Positions 37,371-50,058 of a stretch of 64,000 nucleotides of DNA are shown here, piece by piece. A model generated the notes under the pieces. It was not told the DNA's origin. It did no database searches and saw only the letters and a list, made by a program, of their open reading frames with translations. Position numbers and translations under genes: made by a program. Numbering within the stretch: position 1 is the stretch's first letter; every line of letters starts with the position of its first letter. This DNA comes from Hirundichthys speculiger (taxonomy: Eukaryota > Chordata > Actinopteri > Beloniformes > Exocoetidae): positions 310,001 through 374,000 of the forward strand of contig JAGFBZ010000849.1 in assembly GCA_018398805.1 (NCBI GenBank). The letters are read 5' to 3'.

Positions 37371-37870
37371 GAGGTACTGTCTTGACACAGTTGGGCTTAC
37401 CTCAACTCACAGTTGAGGGGTTGTTTCACTCTCCAGTTTCCCATGGTGAGGGGTGCCGAGCTGGAATGGGCTCACTCATAGTCCCCCCTGCTTGAAGTCT
37501 GCATGTTGAAGTTTCCCCCAGTGGACGAGAGCGTAGTTTTCCTGCGCCTTTGGGTCGGGGAATGGGCTCTGACTGTTTTTTGTGCTTATACATCAAACAG
37601 CGGTTCAGAGTACCGGGTCTTTTTGGAGTCCCTGGCAGGTGTGCTGGAGGTCACTTCGTTTTTTCTACTGAGGGACTTCAGCAACGACAGTGTTAGCTGG
37701 CAGGGTATGAACGGGAGGAACGGCCTCTCCGATCTGAACGTAAATGGTATTCTGTTGTTTTTGTCCATAACAAGAGCCATGTTCCAGCATAAGGGTATCC
37801 ACAAGTGCATGTGGCACCAGGACACCTTGTGCCGCAGTTCAATGATCGGCTTCATAGTTGTGTCCAGGCC
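37371..37870 (+). pseudogene. LINE endonuclease-domain fragment, 5' part
   Basis: From about 37440 the plus strand shows the AP-endonuclease region of a fish LINE: VDESVVFLRLWVGEWALTVF, CAYTSNSGSEYRVFLESLAG, GRNGLSDLNVNGILL and HKGIHKCMWHQDT. The usual GDFN motif reads RDFS and the later MIDF reads MIGF, so two catalytic positions are lost. The frame runs into foreign sequence after about 37870. The same element resumes at about 39785. Confidence 0.85.
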
Positions 37871-39784
37871 AGCTGACAGTCTTGTCTGGGCCCGGGACAA
37901 GATAATGTTAGATGGGCCCTCCCCTACACCACTGCCGTTTTTTTTTTTTTTTTGTCACTAAACATCACCAGTTATGTTTGATATATTGTGATGTGTAATG
38001 CAATAAATAAGGTATTGTATACGAGGAGAAAATCTTAGCTCTCCATGGCAGCTGAAGTTTTAGTTAAATATGAAAGGACCTGCTAATATTATTAAGATTT
38101 ATGCATACACATTTTCTAATTCTTATACATGCAGGAAAAATAGACCAGGGAAGAATACATTAGGCATTTTAATTTAAAGAGAATTTTTTCTTTGTCAACT
38201 GATAATACAGTAAATAAACATGTATATCAAACTTTAAATGAAAACTTGAATTGTCAGTTTTATATCTTCAAAACCAAATGAACATCTCCATCTATTGAAT
38301 TTAGGGCACTTGTGGACTTTTTTTCTACTTTAAAAGAAAACAACAAACATGGGAGGCAAAATAGGGTGTTTTTTGAGCTGCTATATGTTAACCAGTCCCT
38401 ATCATTTTTTCCCGTCCATTGTGGGATGTGGAATATGTCAAATAGTTTGGAAATTGCCTGCCCTCTGCATCTGTCGGCAATTCCTTTGCCCTCTCTGAAA
38501 AAGGCGTTCATTTTGCCATCACGCGCACGAGGTTCACTCTATCAGAGTCGGTCATTGTAGTTGGCCATAATGCAGGAAGAAAATCATTCAATCCAAAAAA
38601 TCTTTTATTTTAAATAACACAAGTGCACAATAATGTAAGAACACTTGCAGTTGTGGTTGTTGTTGTGGACACAGTTATTTGAGAATTCAAGATCTGAGAT
38701 GTACACTTATCACCTAGATTCTGGGCAAAGTTTGTGTTACCTTCTCTTGATGAAGTGCTGGGAGTGGAGGCCAGGGTACCACTTGATGTTGAAGTCTCTC
38801 CCGAGTCTCTTCCCGTGTCTTCATCTTCAATATGAGAAGTTGATGGTGTATTTAAATATAACAATGTTGCTGAGATTAAAAGTGATCACTACAAACAGCT
38901 CTGGGAGATAAATTCACTTTACCATCAGCAGTGGGAGCATCCTTTGGAGGAAGAGGTTCCATGAATTTAAGCAGAGAACCTTGAAGGAGTAAGAAAAGAT
39001 CTGGTTAGTTTTCTGATTTGTATGTTTAGTACATTGATTTAGCCTAGCTATAGAGTAGTCTGTAACAGACAACAGATTTAAGCATTCTGCTTGAAAATTA
39101 GACAGCTGATGCTTTAAAAACAGTGAACAACCAGAGGACATAAGTGGAGTTTTGTTGTAAAAAACAGGTGTTTTCAGTAGTAACAAGAGTAATAAAAGAG
39201 TTGTTAAAACACCACTGCTTCATTTATGCAGTTTAATTGAATAATTTGCATTAGTTAAAACATGGCAGCAGCCAGCAGCAACACTATTTGTTACTACACA
39301 GCTATGTTTTGTTGTTAACAGTGGTGTTTCCAGAGGTAATAACGTTAGGTAATATATGCAGAGAGAGAGAAACTGTTCGCATTCGTTAGCATTTGCCAGC
39401 CAGCGAGCTAGCGAAAATAGACCTCATCCTCACGCATAGCCTAGCTTTTTTTTTCTTTTGGCCTAATAGCTGCACTTGTACAACACTGAAGACTCAAACT
39501 CCTAATTTATCAAATGAACTGTCACTTACCGGTGTCTTGCTTTTTCTTTGCCTCTTCTTCCTTTTTCTTCTTCCGTTTTTCATAACCGGAAGGATAACTT
39601 CGTTTCCTTTTTTTTTTTTTTTAATTTTCCGCCGCTAAATACACTTTTGCTGGCTGAAGTCCAAAGCCAAAATTGGTTGAGGGGACGGGGCCCCGCCCCG
39701 TGTTGAGGGGGTACTCCGAGGGCGATCTGTCGCTGCATTTACCTTTCTGAACCACAGGGGGACAGACCCGGTGTGTCGTTTTGC
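37871..39784 (-). mobile_element. hAT-type transposon remnant inserted in the LINE
   Basis: This 1.9-kb block separates the two halves of the LINE. On the minus strand, 38511-38260 encodes DRDWLTYSSSKNTLFCLPCL and LFSFKVEKK, the TTF/ZMYM-like zinc-finger found at the N-terminus of hAT transposases. The preceding minus-strand segment (38840-38700) is the usual acidic, Ser/Thr-rich leader (HIEDEDTGRDSGETSTSSG). The left end contains CCCTCCCCTACACCACTG followed by a T-run (37937-37953). The catalytic domain is absent, so most of the transposase is deleted. I could not define exact ends or a target duplication. Confidence 0.65.
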
Positions 39785-40110
39785 ATTTAGTTGTGGCCTA
39801 ATCAGTCGTTGGTCTGGGGAGCCCCTGAGTTGGATAGCAGGGGAGGATGCCAGACAGACCTACTGGTAAAGTATCGTCAGGGTCTGCTGGAAACGTCTAG
39901 GAGGGGAACCTTTAACTCCCATGCCCAGCAGAGCTTCAACTGCATCCTGAGGGAGGTGGGGGACATTGAGTCAGAATGGGCCATGCTCTGGGCCTCTATT
40001 GTCAAGACGGCTGACCAGAGCTGTGGCTGCAAAGTTCTTGGTGCCAGTTATGGCAGCAATGCCCAAACCTGGTGGTGGACAGCTCAGGTGAGGTAGGCCG
40101 TCAGGCTGAA
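39785..40110 (+). pseudogene. LINE fragment, 3' part of the split element
   Basis: The same LINE continues: GRMPDRP-like, RGTFNSHAQQSFNCILREVG, DIESEWAMLWASIVKTADQS and GSNAQTWWWTAQVR. It is the segment between the endonuclease and reverse-transcriptase domains. Sequence after about 40110 is no longer recognisable, so the RT domain is missing. Confidence 0.85.
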
Positions 40111-43100
40111 GTTAAGATACATGAGGTTGACAGTCAGTCCCAGCATGCATTAGGTCATCAGTGAAGTTAAAAAACGTTTACATCACCCTGTCAGCAATCA
40201 GCCTGATGACAGTGGAATAAAAGTACATTCACAGAATAATGAGGAAGCTCAAATTTATAAAAGCTGGTCATCTGAGTTAATGTGACACTTCTGGTAAGAT
40301 TGTTAGAGGGATACTAAATACTGTACTCTGACTATTTCAGACCTTTAACATTGTGGAGGCCTACTCATAACTTTGCAGATTCTGCAGATTCTTCTCTCAG
40401 ACAAAGACTGAGAGAACAATTGGTCTGTTTGGCTCTGACACATACAGACAGTTGGAAGGTCATCTTGAGAGCTGGAAGGGTTATGTAAAAGACTTGGATG
40501 TTTCATCTTAGGGTGCTCCGAGTAATGTGCCAGCCTGCCAACAAGGCTCATGCAGACTAGAATTCATGCAGACACCCAATTTTCCCCATCATGTCGCCTG
40601 CCAGCCCCTGATTCAGCTCAGTTTTCCCCAAGGAGCCAGAAAGGGGTCCACAATGAGGATTAGAGAAGTCACACCATCTTCCACAAACACAGTATATGGT
40701 TTATAGTGATATTGCCAAATGTTGTAGTAAAGTCGGTATGTTTGAAATCAAGAACATTTAGTCAAGTGTGAGTTTGGAAGGGGATCAGAATTTGAAAAAA
40801 AAAAAAAAACTTTTAAATGCTGTGCCAGTCAAACATCCTGTCATCCTCTGTCATTTATTTTGTTGTGTTGTTGCTTGTGGGACAACAAACTATAAATTTG
40901 CTTACTTCCTTTTTGATGATAAATATTTTGGACATTGGCAATGTTTGGACATTGTCTTGGATGTTCCACTATTGCATTAGCCAATTTTAAAACTGACTCA
41001 GTGATCTGTGTCCTTTGAAATGTCCTTTCCAACTTTGCAAAATCAGCTACTACAAAACATTACTGTAAACTCATTTTATAATCTCTTTAATGTAAGAGAT
41101 ACATCTCAAACAGGAAAAGAATAAGAAGTGAAAACATTTGCGTAGTATGAAAATTAAATTGAGATCAGGATTCTAAAACCATACACTGGTCATTTCCAGA
41201 GCCTGTTAATTATATGTCTCTATTTCAAAAATGATCATTCAGCTACTGTCCAAAAATGTCTCTTCTTTCTCCCGTTGGTAGCCCTCTTTTGGAGCTGCAC
41301 CCTCCAGCACGCTTCTCTATTTTGGGAAGTATGCAACACACCTTCTGTGGCTGTCAAATAAGCTCTTTTATCAGTAACTTAATTGTCCTGTATGCCATGC
41401 ACTTTACCTCCAACAAGCCTCAGTGTGATGCTCTCATGTCCCTCCTCACAGTTCTTACTACACTGTCAAAAACGCATACCAAATCAGGTGCCTTGCATTA
41501 GTATGCTGTGAACCTGCAAGCCATTATTGTAGACTGGAATCTAATTTTCCAGTACACATACAGTACATCAATCCAAGCAAGATAGACTGGTAAATGGACT
41601 GAATAAATGACTACATAAAGGTGATGCAACTGTGTGGCTGTGCTGATTCACAGCTGTCCAATGCTAATCATTCACTTGCATGCTCACATGCAAATCCAGA
41701 AGTGCATATGACTGCACCAATGACAGGGATTTAAAAAAAGATGAGAGAGGGAGAGAAAAGAAACTCTGAACTTCAGGCATGTGTTAATATACATGCAGCG
41801 TATGATGCATGTCACATTACCAAGGGGAGATAATAATGTTGGGACGGTGAAGCTAATGTTGTCATTCCTTTGCACAACCACAATAACATCTTGCAATGAG
41901 GATACCGAACAATTAAACATTTCAGGTGTTAGTTTATCTAATTCTTCCTGAAACCATGCCCTAAGGTGTGCACATCATAGTCATCATTGTCAGATTTTTA
42001 TATTTCTAAATACTCCACACATTCTCTCCTGGGGCAAAGTCAGGAATGAAGGCAGACCAAGTAACGTCTGCGTCCTAATACATGTTTTTGTAAAATCTAC
42101 CGAATGTGCATCTGCATTTTCTGTTTAAAAATGTCCCTTAAAAAGATATAATCTTGAAGGCTCCATATGTTGCTCTAAAATACTTTTTTCTGAATTAATG
42201 CTCCCATCACAGAAGCAGAAAAGACCTTTGCCAAGGGTACAGATATAACCCCAAACTTTCACAGACTCCAGCATTTGAATTTATTTCTTATAAAGGCTTG
42301 GATGGTCTTTTTAATCTTAGGTCCAGAGCACACAGTACTGATTTTCTTCAAAACAAAAAATTGGAATACCAATTCATCTGACCCCAATACGCGGTTCTGC
42401 CTTCTGACGTTCATCCCGTCACAAGGCAGACATGTCAAACAATGTCCACTGAAGTTTTATGTGCCGTTATAACCAGATGATAGTTGTTTTGTTTTTTTTC
42501 CTCTGGAAGTGTGCTACAGAAATTAATGAACAAATGAAATAAAGTTGACAAACAATATTTAGAAAAGTTTAGGTTCATACTGTTTGCAGTGTGTCTCACT
42601 GTACAGCCTTACTGTATGGAAGACATGAAAGTCTGCCAGCTAATCCACTGGGTGGAGAGATACTGCAGTACATACAGTCTCATCAGCCACTGCCAGTATT
42701 TACTGACAGCTGTCTGTCTTTTTCCATGCGTTATTTCCTCTTCCACAGAGACGCACACACATACACACAAAGCCAAAAAGAAAAAAAGGTCAAGTAATCA
42801 TTTAAAAAAAAATGCATCCAGTCAGAATGCTAAATTGAAAACAGCTCATGGCAGCTGGATGTTTCATATCTTTTGCAGTGACATAAGTACTTCCTTAGTG
42901 TAATGATAAGTACTTGGCAAATGCTTTTGACTCAGCTCTGTTTGTGTGTGTACGAGTAGGATGTCATGGGCCCCAGATGCATGTTCAGTGTGATGTAATG
43001 GCTTGTAGTCAGGCAGCAGTGAGCCTGTCCTTCAACAGCACAGATGATCACACGTAAGCAGTCATCACAACAGGCCAGTATCACGCAACCTCCCATTTCT

Positions 43101-44520
43101 AATCCTTGCTCCTGACTGCTGAAGCATGGGAAATTTCCTCCTCATATCTCCTGAACAGCAAACCTACAGACTGACCTGGCAATAATGGTGTACATGATAG
43201 GTCATGCCTAAACATTCAATAGTGGTCTTGCAGGCTGTAGTAATATGATATGGGTTCCACGCATTTTTTCCAATCCTTACATGGGGAGCAAAGGGTGCGG
43301 TGCAATCCTTCATACATTTTAAGCATAACCTCTGACTCACTGAATACCTCACAATTCGATTTGGAAGAAAAACCCAACAGAGGGAGGTTGAGGTCATCGT
43401 GAAAGAGGTTACGGCTTTCTGTAGTTGTTCTTATTATAGTGCCCACTTGGAGGACAACATTTCAGTCGATCAGCAGTTGTAGAAAAATGTATTCCACGAA
43501 TTCCACCATGAATCAGGTTACTGGACTGGTCTATGCAGTTCCCATAAATTACTGGGTACACAGGAACTTTGCACACACCCTCTAAACTATACACTTCATC
43601 ATTATCAGGTAAGAATTGCCCATTTTTTTCATGCTGCATTCCTTGGTGTTAGTTCACAATATTATCCATGATGTGAGCCGAATCTGGTTCTTAATATCAG
43701 GCTTTGTTAGGATTGGCAAAAATGCAATGATCCATGAATGTTAAAAAAGACAGAGACCGGCTCCGTGTACAACTGTCTTCATTATAGAGTTGTTGTTTTG
43801 CTTAGGACCACTGTAATGGAGGCCCAGTGGTTCCATAATCCTTTGTTTAACAGTAAAATAATGAGTTTCATTGGTAAAGAACAATGTCTTTTAATTTACT
43901 CACAAATGTATTCTTTTTATTATTTTATTGAAATATATTCATGTCTGACAGTGCCAGAGAGGGGGAGGGGAACTGGGCATCCTTCCTGTGTAAAAAAGAA
44001 AACCAATTAGTACTGCTCAGTGATTTTTAGCTAATTGTAGAATTCTGTAAATGTATTCAGCATGTTCATGAGGTCAGGTATACGGTCACTATGTAAGAGT
44101 AGGATTCACCACTTCCTGGTTGTCATCTTGGCAGGACAGGGGAGGCAAAAGAGCAATGGAGCAAACTACCTGCTTAAAAGCAGCCGAAGCAAACCATGAC
44201 AACAAGGAGGGGTGGCCGAGTATGAATATGTGCAATACTAAGTGATAATTTAGACTATGTGTTATTGAATTTCTAACAAGTGGGTGAGTGTGTATATTTA
44301 TGTATGTATGTATTCTTCATGTTTCATTTTCTGTGGTGGAGGGTTCCTGTAAATGTATTGTGTTTTATTCGCATCCCTCTTCATTAGGGTTCATCCAATT
44401 AAGTCCCTCCATGGGAGGGTTTAAAATAGAGTTGGAGACGCTTACTAGAGATTTTGTTGTGCCACGTGTTGGGTGTGGTGATGCTAAATAAATGTTAAGT
44501 CTTAGAGCTTCAAAGTTATT
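40111..44520. other. noncoding sequence
   Basis: No exon, RNA gene or mobile element recognised. Overlapping minus-strand frames at 43164-43639 have several cysteines but match nothing I know. Confidence 0.45.
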
Positions 44521-44525
44521 ACAAG

Positions 44526-44579
44526 ATACGAAGTAAAATATGAAGTAAAATACGAAAAATACGAAGTAAAATATGAAGT
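44526..44579. repeat. short minisatellite
   Basis: Units of ATACGAAGTAAA / ATATGAAGTAAA are repeated about four to five times with small changes. Confidence 0.85.
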
Positions 44580-47500
44580 TACTATCAGCCAAGCTGACAG
44601 CCATGATCTTAGAAGCCAAACAGGACCACACTAGTTAATACTTGGATATGAGACTGCCTGGGAATGTAAGTTTAGATCCCCAGCCCTCTTTACATTTCAA
44701 AATTTACTTGGACAACTCTCTGAACCCCCACATTGCTCCTGACATGCTGGAGACAAAGAACTGTATATAGCATGCTCAGAATGAGAGTGTATATGAATGA
44801 CATGCACATTAAGTGTTCTGTGCTTTGTAGAAGTTAGATAAGGTTAAAAGGCGCAATATTAGTGTTGACTTTGTACCATTTCACTGCAGTATTTTAGACA
44901 ATATGACTTCTAAAGCCTTGCTGCTTTAATGCTGTGCTTTGGTCTGTATTTGAACACAAGGTTCTTTATCAGCCTGGCACAGCTCCTCCCACCCATTATG
45001 TTGGACTGGTCCAAAACCATCCACTGTCATTATGCTTCCATTGATTTCTCTGTGTGCTGACTTCAACAACCATAGGCTATGAAAGTTACAACAGGGATAA
45101 ACTGTGTTTGGTAGCTAACGTGACCTATTTACCCACCCACTCCCTTCAGTTGACTCACGTCTCCTGTGGTGTCATTTCCAGCTTATTTGATTTGCTCCAC
45201 ATAATGCTTTTACTGAAATAATCCATTATAATCTGAAAACATGCAATCCCACAGGCATGTCAATGCATATTCTGATTATTTTGTAAATACATATAATCAT
45301 TTTAATGTCAAGCGTGGCACCACAGAATTATATAAAAAAAGATAAAACCATTCATGACTTACACACAACTGCTGAAAAAGCATTATTTGCATCTTTCTTG
45401 TCTCTCTGACCTGCAGTGGGGTGTCAGAAGAAAATGGGGAAATGAAACATTCAACACCTTCCTCGAGGACGTTCATCATTTTTGGTAGAAACCCTGAGTG
45501 TGCAGCCAGACTAAAATCAGCGTCATTAACGTTCACATCCAGTTCACTGCACTACACATTTGACCTCATTACATAATATTCACAGTCATGTTAAAGGTTA
45601 ATGATGGGGTTATCCTGAGGACAGAGACAACTCTTCTCATTCTCATGTCAAATTCTACCATTTAGCAAAGGAGACTCTCCTAGAAGTGAGGAAGAGTTAT
45701 GATAATATTGTAACATCAATGCCAGGAGCAACAGCTTGCAGGAGTATTAGTATTAATAAAGACCAAGGGTGCAGGAGATAGGAGGAATAGTGGGGCTTTT
45801 GTTCCTGGAGACCTGGATTCAGCTCTAGTGTGATGGCCATTATTTTTCATTGAATGTCCTGTTTGGAGACTGCACTTCCAGTTCTTTGTAAACCCAGTGT
45901 GAGACTTTTGTACTTTTCAGTTTTGCAGTCATTTACATTTAGGCCAGTGTGTGTCTGTGTTGGTGTGAGAGCCTTACTTTGTGTCTCCATCAGTAAAAAG
46001 ACAGTTTAAGCTTGCTAGTGCATAATACAATGCCTCTATTCTTTTTCTTGACGTGTCATGCAGGGGCCAATATGTGGGACAACATCAGTTCATTTACTGT
46101 ATTCTGGGACAAACAGTGCTCCTGCCCAACAGGGTATAATTAGTGAGTTATTAATGAGTTATCAATACAAACTTTCAGAAAGTCTGCATCATGCTTCCTT
46201 GATTTCTCTTTGATGCCAGCTGTCCCTCTCCACCACAAAGAATTGCCCATTTCCTGTGTGTGTTTAGGGTGGTGGCAGGAGGATCTGGTTGAATTTAGTC
46301 CCAAAAGCTGTCTCTGTGGTTTTCTCCCCATGATGGATGGTGCCACGGGGCTTCTGCTTTACTGACTCACCATCCATGATTTACACGTGATTGTCCAGTC
46401 ATCCATTTTATCAAGGGAGCTTCTCTTGTGCTTGTTTTTTTTTTTTTTTTTTCCCCCCTCTTTGCTAGCTAGCTCTTGTTGCAGTGCTGGCATGAATAGA
46501 CACTGAATGTAGCTCTGAAAACAGGAAGGTATGTGCTCATTTTAGATTTGGCAGGGGATCCCACTTTTTGTGTGTTTATAATGTATATGTGTGATCCTAC
46601 TGATATATATGCACACAGATGTTTATGTGGATACAGAACATCATTTTATATAATCTCCACCTGCTACCTTACAACTATACTGGAAAAGCAATGTATCATT
46701 AGAGAGGATTGTCCTCATTGTGTAAATGGAGACTGTTTTGTGCAGTATATTATGATTACAAATTGTCATTATTTTAAGTCCTTGAGTTGCTTTTAACTTG
46801 GCCTTGTGACTTTCCTGCTATCACACTGTTTTCTGTATTATCTGGAGTGAGTCCTGTTTATTAAATTGGTATTATTCTGAGACTTTAGCTCTGAAAGAGC
46901 CTGTGATTTTTTATCACACAAACAATCTCACTTTAATTCACTAACTATAGTTGTAAACGCCTCACCCACAATTCTCAGAGGGACCTGACGAGTGATATCT
47001 AGTTCATGAGTGATATCTTATTTCAATGTGTTATTAAATAAAATAACCAGGCTTTCTTTTGGCATGGTCCTGCCTGGAGCAGCTGAGGGATGCAGAAGAC
47101 ATACAACTTTTTTTTTCTTTCAAATAATTTTACCATCCTTGAAATCAGAAAAGAAATAAGGGCCATTTGTTTGGAGGACAGCAATTACATGGAGCCTGTA
47201 GTTTCACAGTCTTGTATGTTCTGTGGTGATGACAGCACGGCGCTGGTACATCATTCATTCCAAGCAGACTGCTGTCTGAGCTCTGGCCGTGCCTGTGATT
47301 GGGCTTTATTATTACAGACGACAAAGTTAAACATGTAGTGTTCATACACAGGTGGGCACACACGCACCACCACCAACAGCAGACACCACAGTATATGGAA
47401 ACTTCACAGATAAATGATTGAATTCAACATGTAGTTAAAGTAACAAGTGACAACAGACACAAAGTTTAATAAAAAATATTCACTCGTTTATTTTCTGTCT

Positions 47501-47765
47501 GTCTATTGCTTTCTTTCACCAAAATATGTAATAGCTGTGTTTGTTCTATTAAAGAAAGATAGCCCAGTTTAGGATTTGATGTTTTGATGATAATGTTAAT
47601 GGTAATTTGATAATGTTATGCATTATGGTAAAATGTCAGAAACTAATGTTTGCCCCTTTTTCCATACCAGAAAAAAAAAATTATAAAGATGATTTACACG
47701 TTTGCATGGGTTGCATGGCATAGGTTTAGATATTAGAATATATGTTTGGGTTTAAAAATGATAAG
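44580..47765. other. noncoding sequence
   Basis: AT-rich; no gene or mobile element recognised. A T-run followed by C lies at 46434-46458. Confidence 0.5.
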
Positions 47766-48575
47766 ATACGTGGTAGGGATGGTACTTGGTGTTAGGGTAA
47801 AGCACGGTGAAATTTTACGCGATAATGGTTACCGTGTTTGATATATAATCTCTATCGCGGTCGATTACCAGGATATGTAATATCAGCCTCATTCAAGTCT
47901 CGCGAGGATCTTGCGACTGTGTCTCGCGTGAATATGTAGCTTGTAACAAAGGCATCGTAATGTAGGTAACGTAGGTGGATAGTGGTGATAGCACGCAGGA
48001 CATTTATCAACCCACCAAAAGGACAAAATCTGAGGTCTGGGCATATTTTGGTCTTTTTAAGAATGCAGAGGTACAACTGGTGGAGGATTAATTATCCTGT
48101 CTGCACAGCACTTGTTTACATTTTATTGTAATTTGTACAAGTAACTGTTTCTTTATTTGCACATTTATACTTATTCAAAGTTCAGCTTCAAGTCCGAAGT
48201 TTATTTCATTCGAAGCTGCACTATAATTCTTGTTCCTGATAATTTTGACCTACTATGGTTGTTAAAATGTTCATTTGAACTTGCACCAGACAAATAAGCT
48301 TAGTTCCTGTAATTTATTTTGTTCATTTAAAATAAAATCTCTTTCTGTGCCAGTTGTTAATTGCCCTTTTAAGTTTTATGTTTATAAGATTTTGGCTTCT
48401 AATGTTTTAGTATGATGAGAAAATCACAAGATTTTGTGATATTACTTTAGTGTATGTGTTTTTTGGACATTTGTACAGCAATTAAGAATATTGTGTAATA
48501 TCGTTAAACCGTCATAATTAGGTCACTGTCATCAAGATATCAAATTTTCCATACCGTTACATCCCTAATATGTGG
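47766..48575 (+). mobile_element. hAT deletion derivative with BED zinc-finger remnant
   Basis: The element is 47774-48567 (794 bp), beginning TAGGGATGGTACTTGG and ending CCGTTACATCCCTA. Flanks are ATACGTGG and ATATGTGG (seven of eight match). At about 48018-48105 the plus strand reads KRTKSEVWAYFGLFKNAEVQ, the start of a BED-type zinc finger as in ZBED/hAT-Ac transposases. The rest of the transposase is missing and the frame ends in a stop at LVED-stop. It is therefore an internally deleted, non-autonomous hAT. Confidence 0.88.
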
Positions 48576-48912
48576 TTTCAGTTCACCATCATGTCTCGTA
48601 ACTGCTGCCCTTTGCAAAACAAGAAGCAATATAAGAAGAGCTAAAATAATTCAAGGCTTTTACACTGACACTGTCACATTTTTGCACCATAAAGAAATAC
48701 AGATATAACACATTTTGGAGTTTGACTGAGTTGTTAATTCTGATTTTGTTAAAAGTTCCTTCTAGGGCTGTCAATTTCTCAAAATAATTAATCAGATTAA
48801 TCGCATGACTGTCAATAGTTAATCATGATTAATCACAAATTAATCACATATTTTTATCTGTTCTAAATCTACCTTATACAGATCTTTTTCAAGTTGTATC
48901 ACTCTTATTAAT

Positions 48913-49470
48913 ACGAGTCCTGACTAGAACCAGGAAATATGACCATATTAGTCCAGTCCTGAGGTCTCTGGCTTCCTGTCACTCAGAGAATAGACTTTAA
49001 AACAGCTCTACTTGTGTTCAAGTCTCTTCATGGCCCCAAAGTACATCTCTGACATGTTAGAGCCATATGAACCAACCTGGACTCTGAGAACCTCAGGTAG
49101 TGGTCTCCTGCTGGTGTCCAGAGTCAGGACTAAACAAGGTGAAGCTGCATTTCAGTTTTATGCTCCTAAAATCTGGAACAGTCTTCCAGCAGATGTGAGA
49201 CAGACCTGAACTCTGACAATGTTCTGATCCAGACTGAAAACAGTTCTGTTTAGATGTGAAGATGATCATGACTGGAAAGATTTTATCTGCACTCTTCATT
49301 TTTAATTTAATTAATACATTTTTTTTATTAATTAATTTTATTTATTATTGATTATTTCTATGCTTGTATGGAATGATTCTATTTGCCTTCTTGTGACTTT
49401 ATGCATCTGTAAAGCACTTTGAATTGCCTTGTGTACGAATTGTGCTCTACAAATAAAGTTGCCTTGCCTA
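48913..49470 (+). mobile_element. 5'-truncated LINE 3' end nested in the hAT MITE
   Basis: It encodes the C-terminal LINE segment: DLRTSGSGLLLVSRVRTKQG, EAAFQFYAPKIWNSLPADVR, then a stop. The 3' UTR ends in GTAAAGCACTTTGAATTGCC, GTGCTCTACAAATAAAGTTG and CCTTGCCT. This is a different tail from the element at 3445-4252, so a second Rex1/L2-like family. AATA at both joints may be a short target duplication. Confidence 0.85.
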
Positions 49471-49541
49471 ATATGAGAGTACACAAATGCTTGGCTTATG
49501 CAAAATAATTCATGTTTATTTATTGCTACAATGCCAAATCC

Positions 49542-49552
49542 ATTATATATTA

Positions 49553-49629
<77 letters not shown>
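49542..49629. repeat. (TA)n microsatellite inside the MITE
   Basis: About 40 TA units; self-complementary and probably unstable. Frames through it (IYIYIY) are artefacts. Confidence 0.98.
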
Positions 49630-49630
<1 letters not shown>

Positions 49631-50058
49631 TTAATATTTTCCTCTTATGTTCTTCATACATTCATATGTTCTGCATCCGCGCTCTGATTAGCCGACAAGT
49701 GATACTTGAGAGTGGTCGGACTCCGATGGTAACTAAATTCACATTGACAGTAAACACAAACATTTATCTTGTAGAGTTAGCCATCAGGCAAGGTTTTTAA
49801 ACTGAACTTACCATTCAAAATAGTATCTTTTGTATCCATTTTATCCCAGCTACTGCTCACGGAGGTTTGTTTACGTCTGTCTGTCTGCGGCATGGACGTC
49901 AGCCTCAGTGCATGGCTTCCTGTTTTGACAAACTACGGAGGAGCCCGAGGCTCAATGGCCGGCTCGTGTTAATCGCGCGTTAAAAAAATTAGTTGCGTTA
50001 AAATTATTTTGCGTTAATTAAACGTTAACACGTTAACTTTGACAGCCCTAGTTCCTTC

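Larger units (their letters stand above)
48755..50058. mobile_element. hAT-type MITE with perfect 8-bp duplication, host of a LINE
   Basis: The element is 48763-50050, flanked on both sides by GTTCCTTC (48755-48762, 50051-50058). Ends are TAGGGCTGTCAA and TTGACAGCCCTA. The subterminal parts are rich in TTAATC / GATTAA words, as in a widespread fish hAT MITE. A LINE fragment (about 48913-49470) split it at ACTCTTATTAA | TATGAGAGTACAC, and a long (TA)n array grew at 49542-49629. Confidence 0.95.

Noticed and set aside
43164..43639. Overlapping cysteine-containing minus-strand frames
   Set aside because: The frames overlap in different phases, match nothing I can name, and have no exon-like boundaries. 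Possibly a very old pseudogene, but not supportable.
49487..49800. IYIYIY-rich frames on both strands
   Set aside because: Translation of a (TA)n microsatellite.
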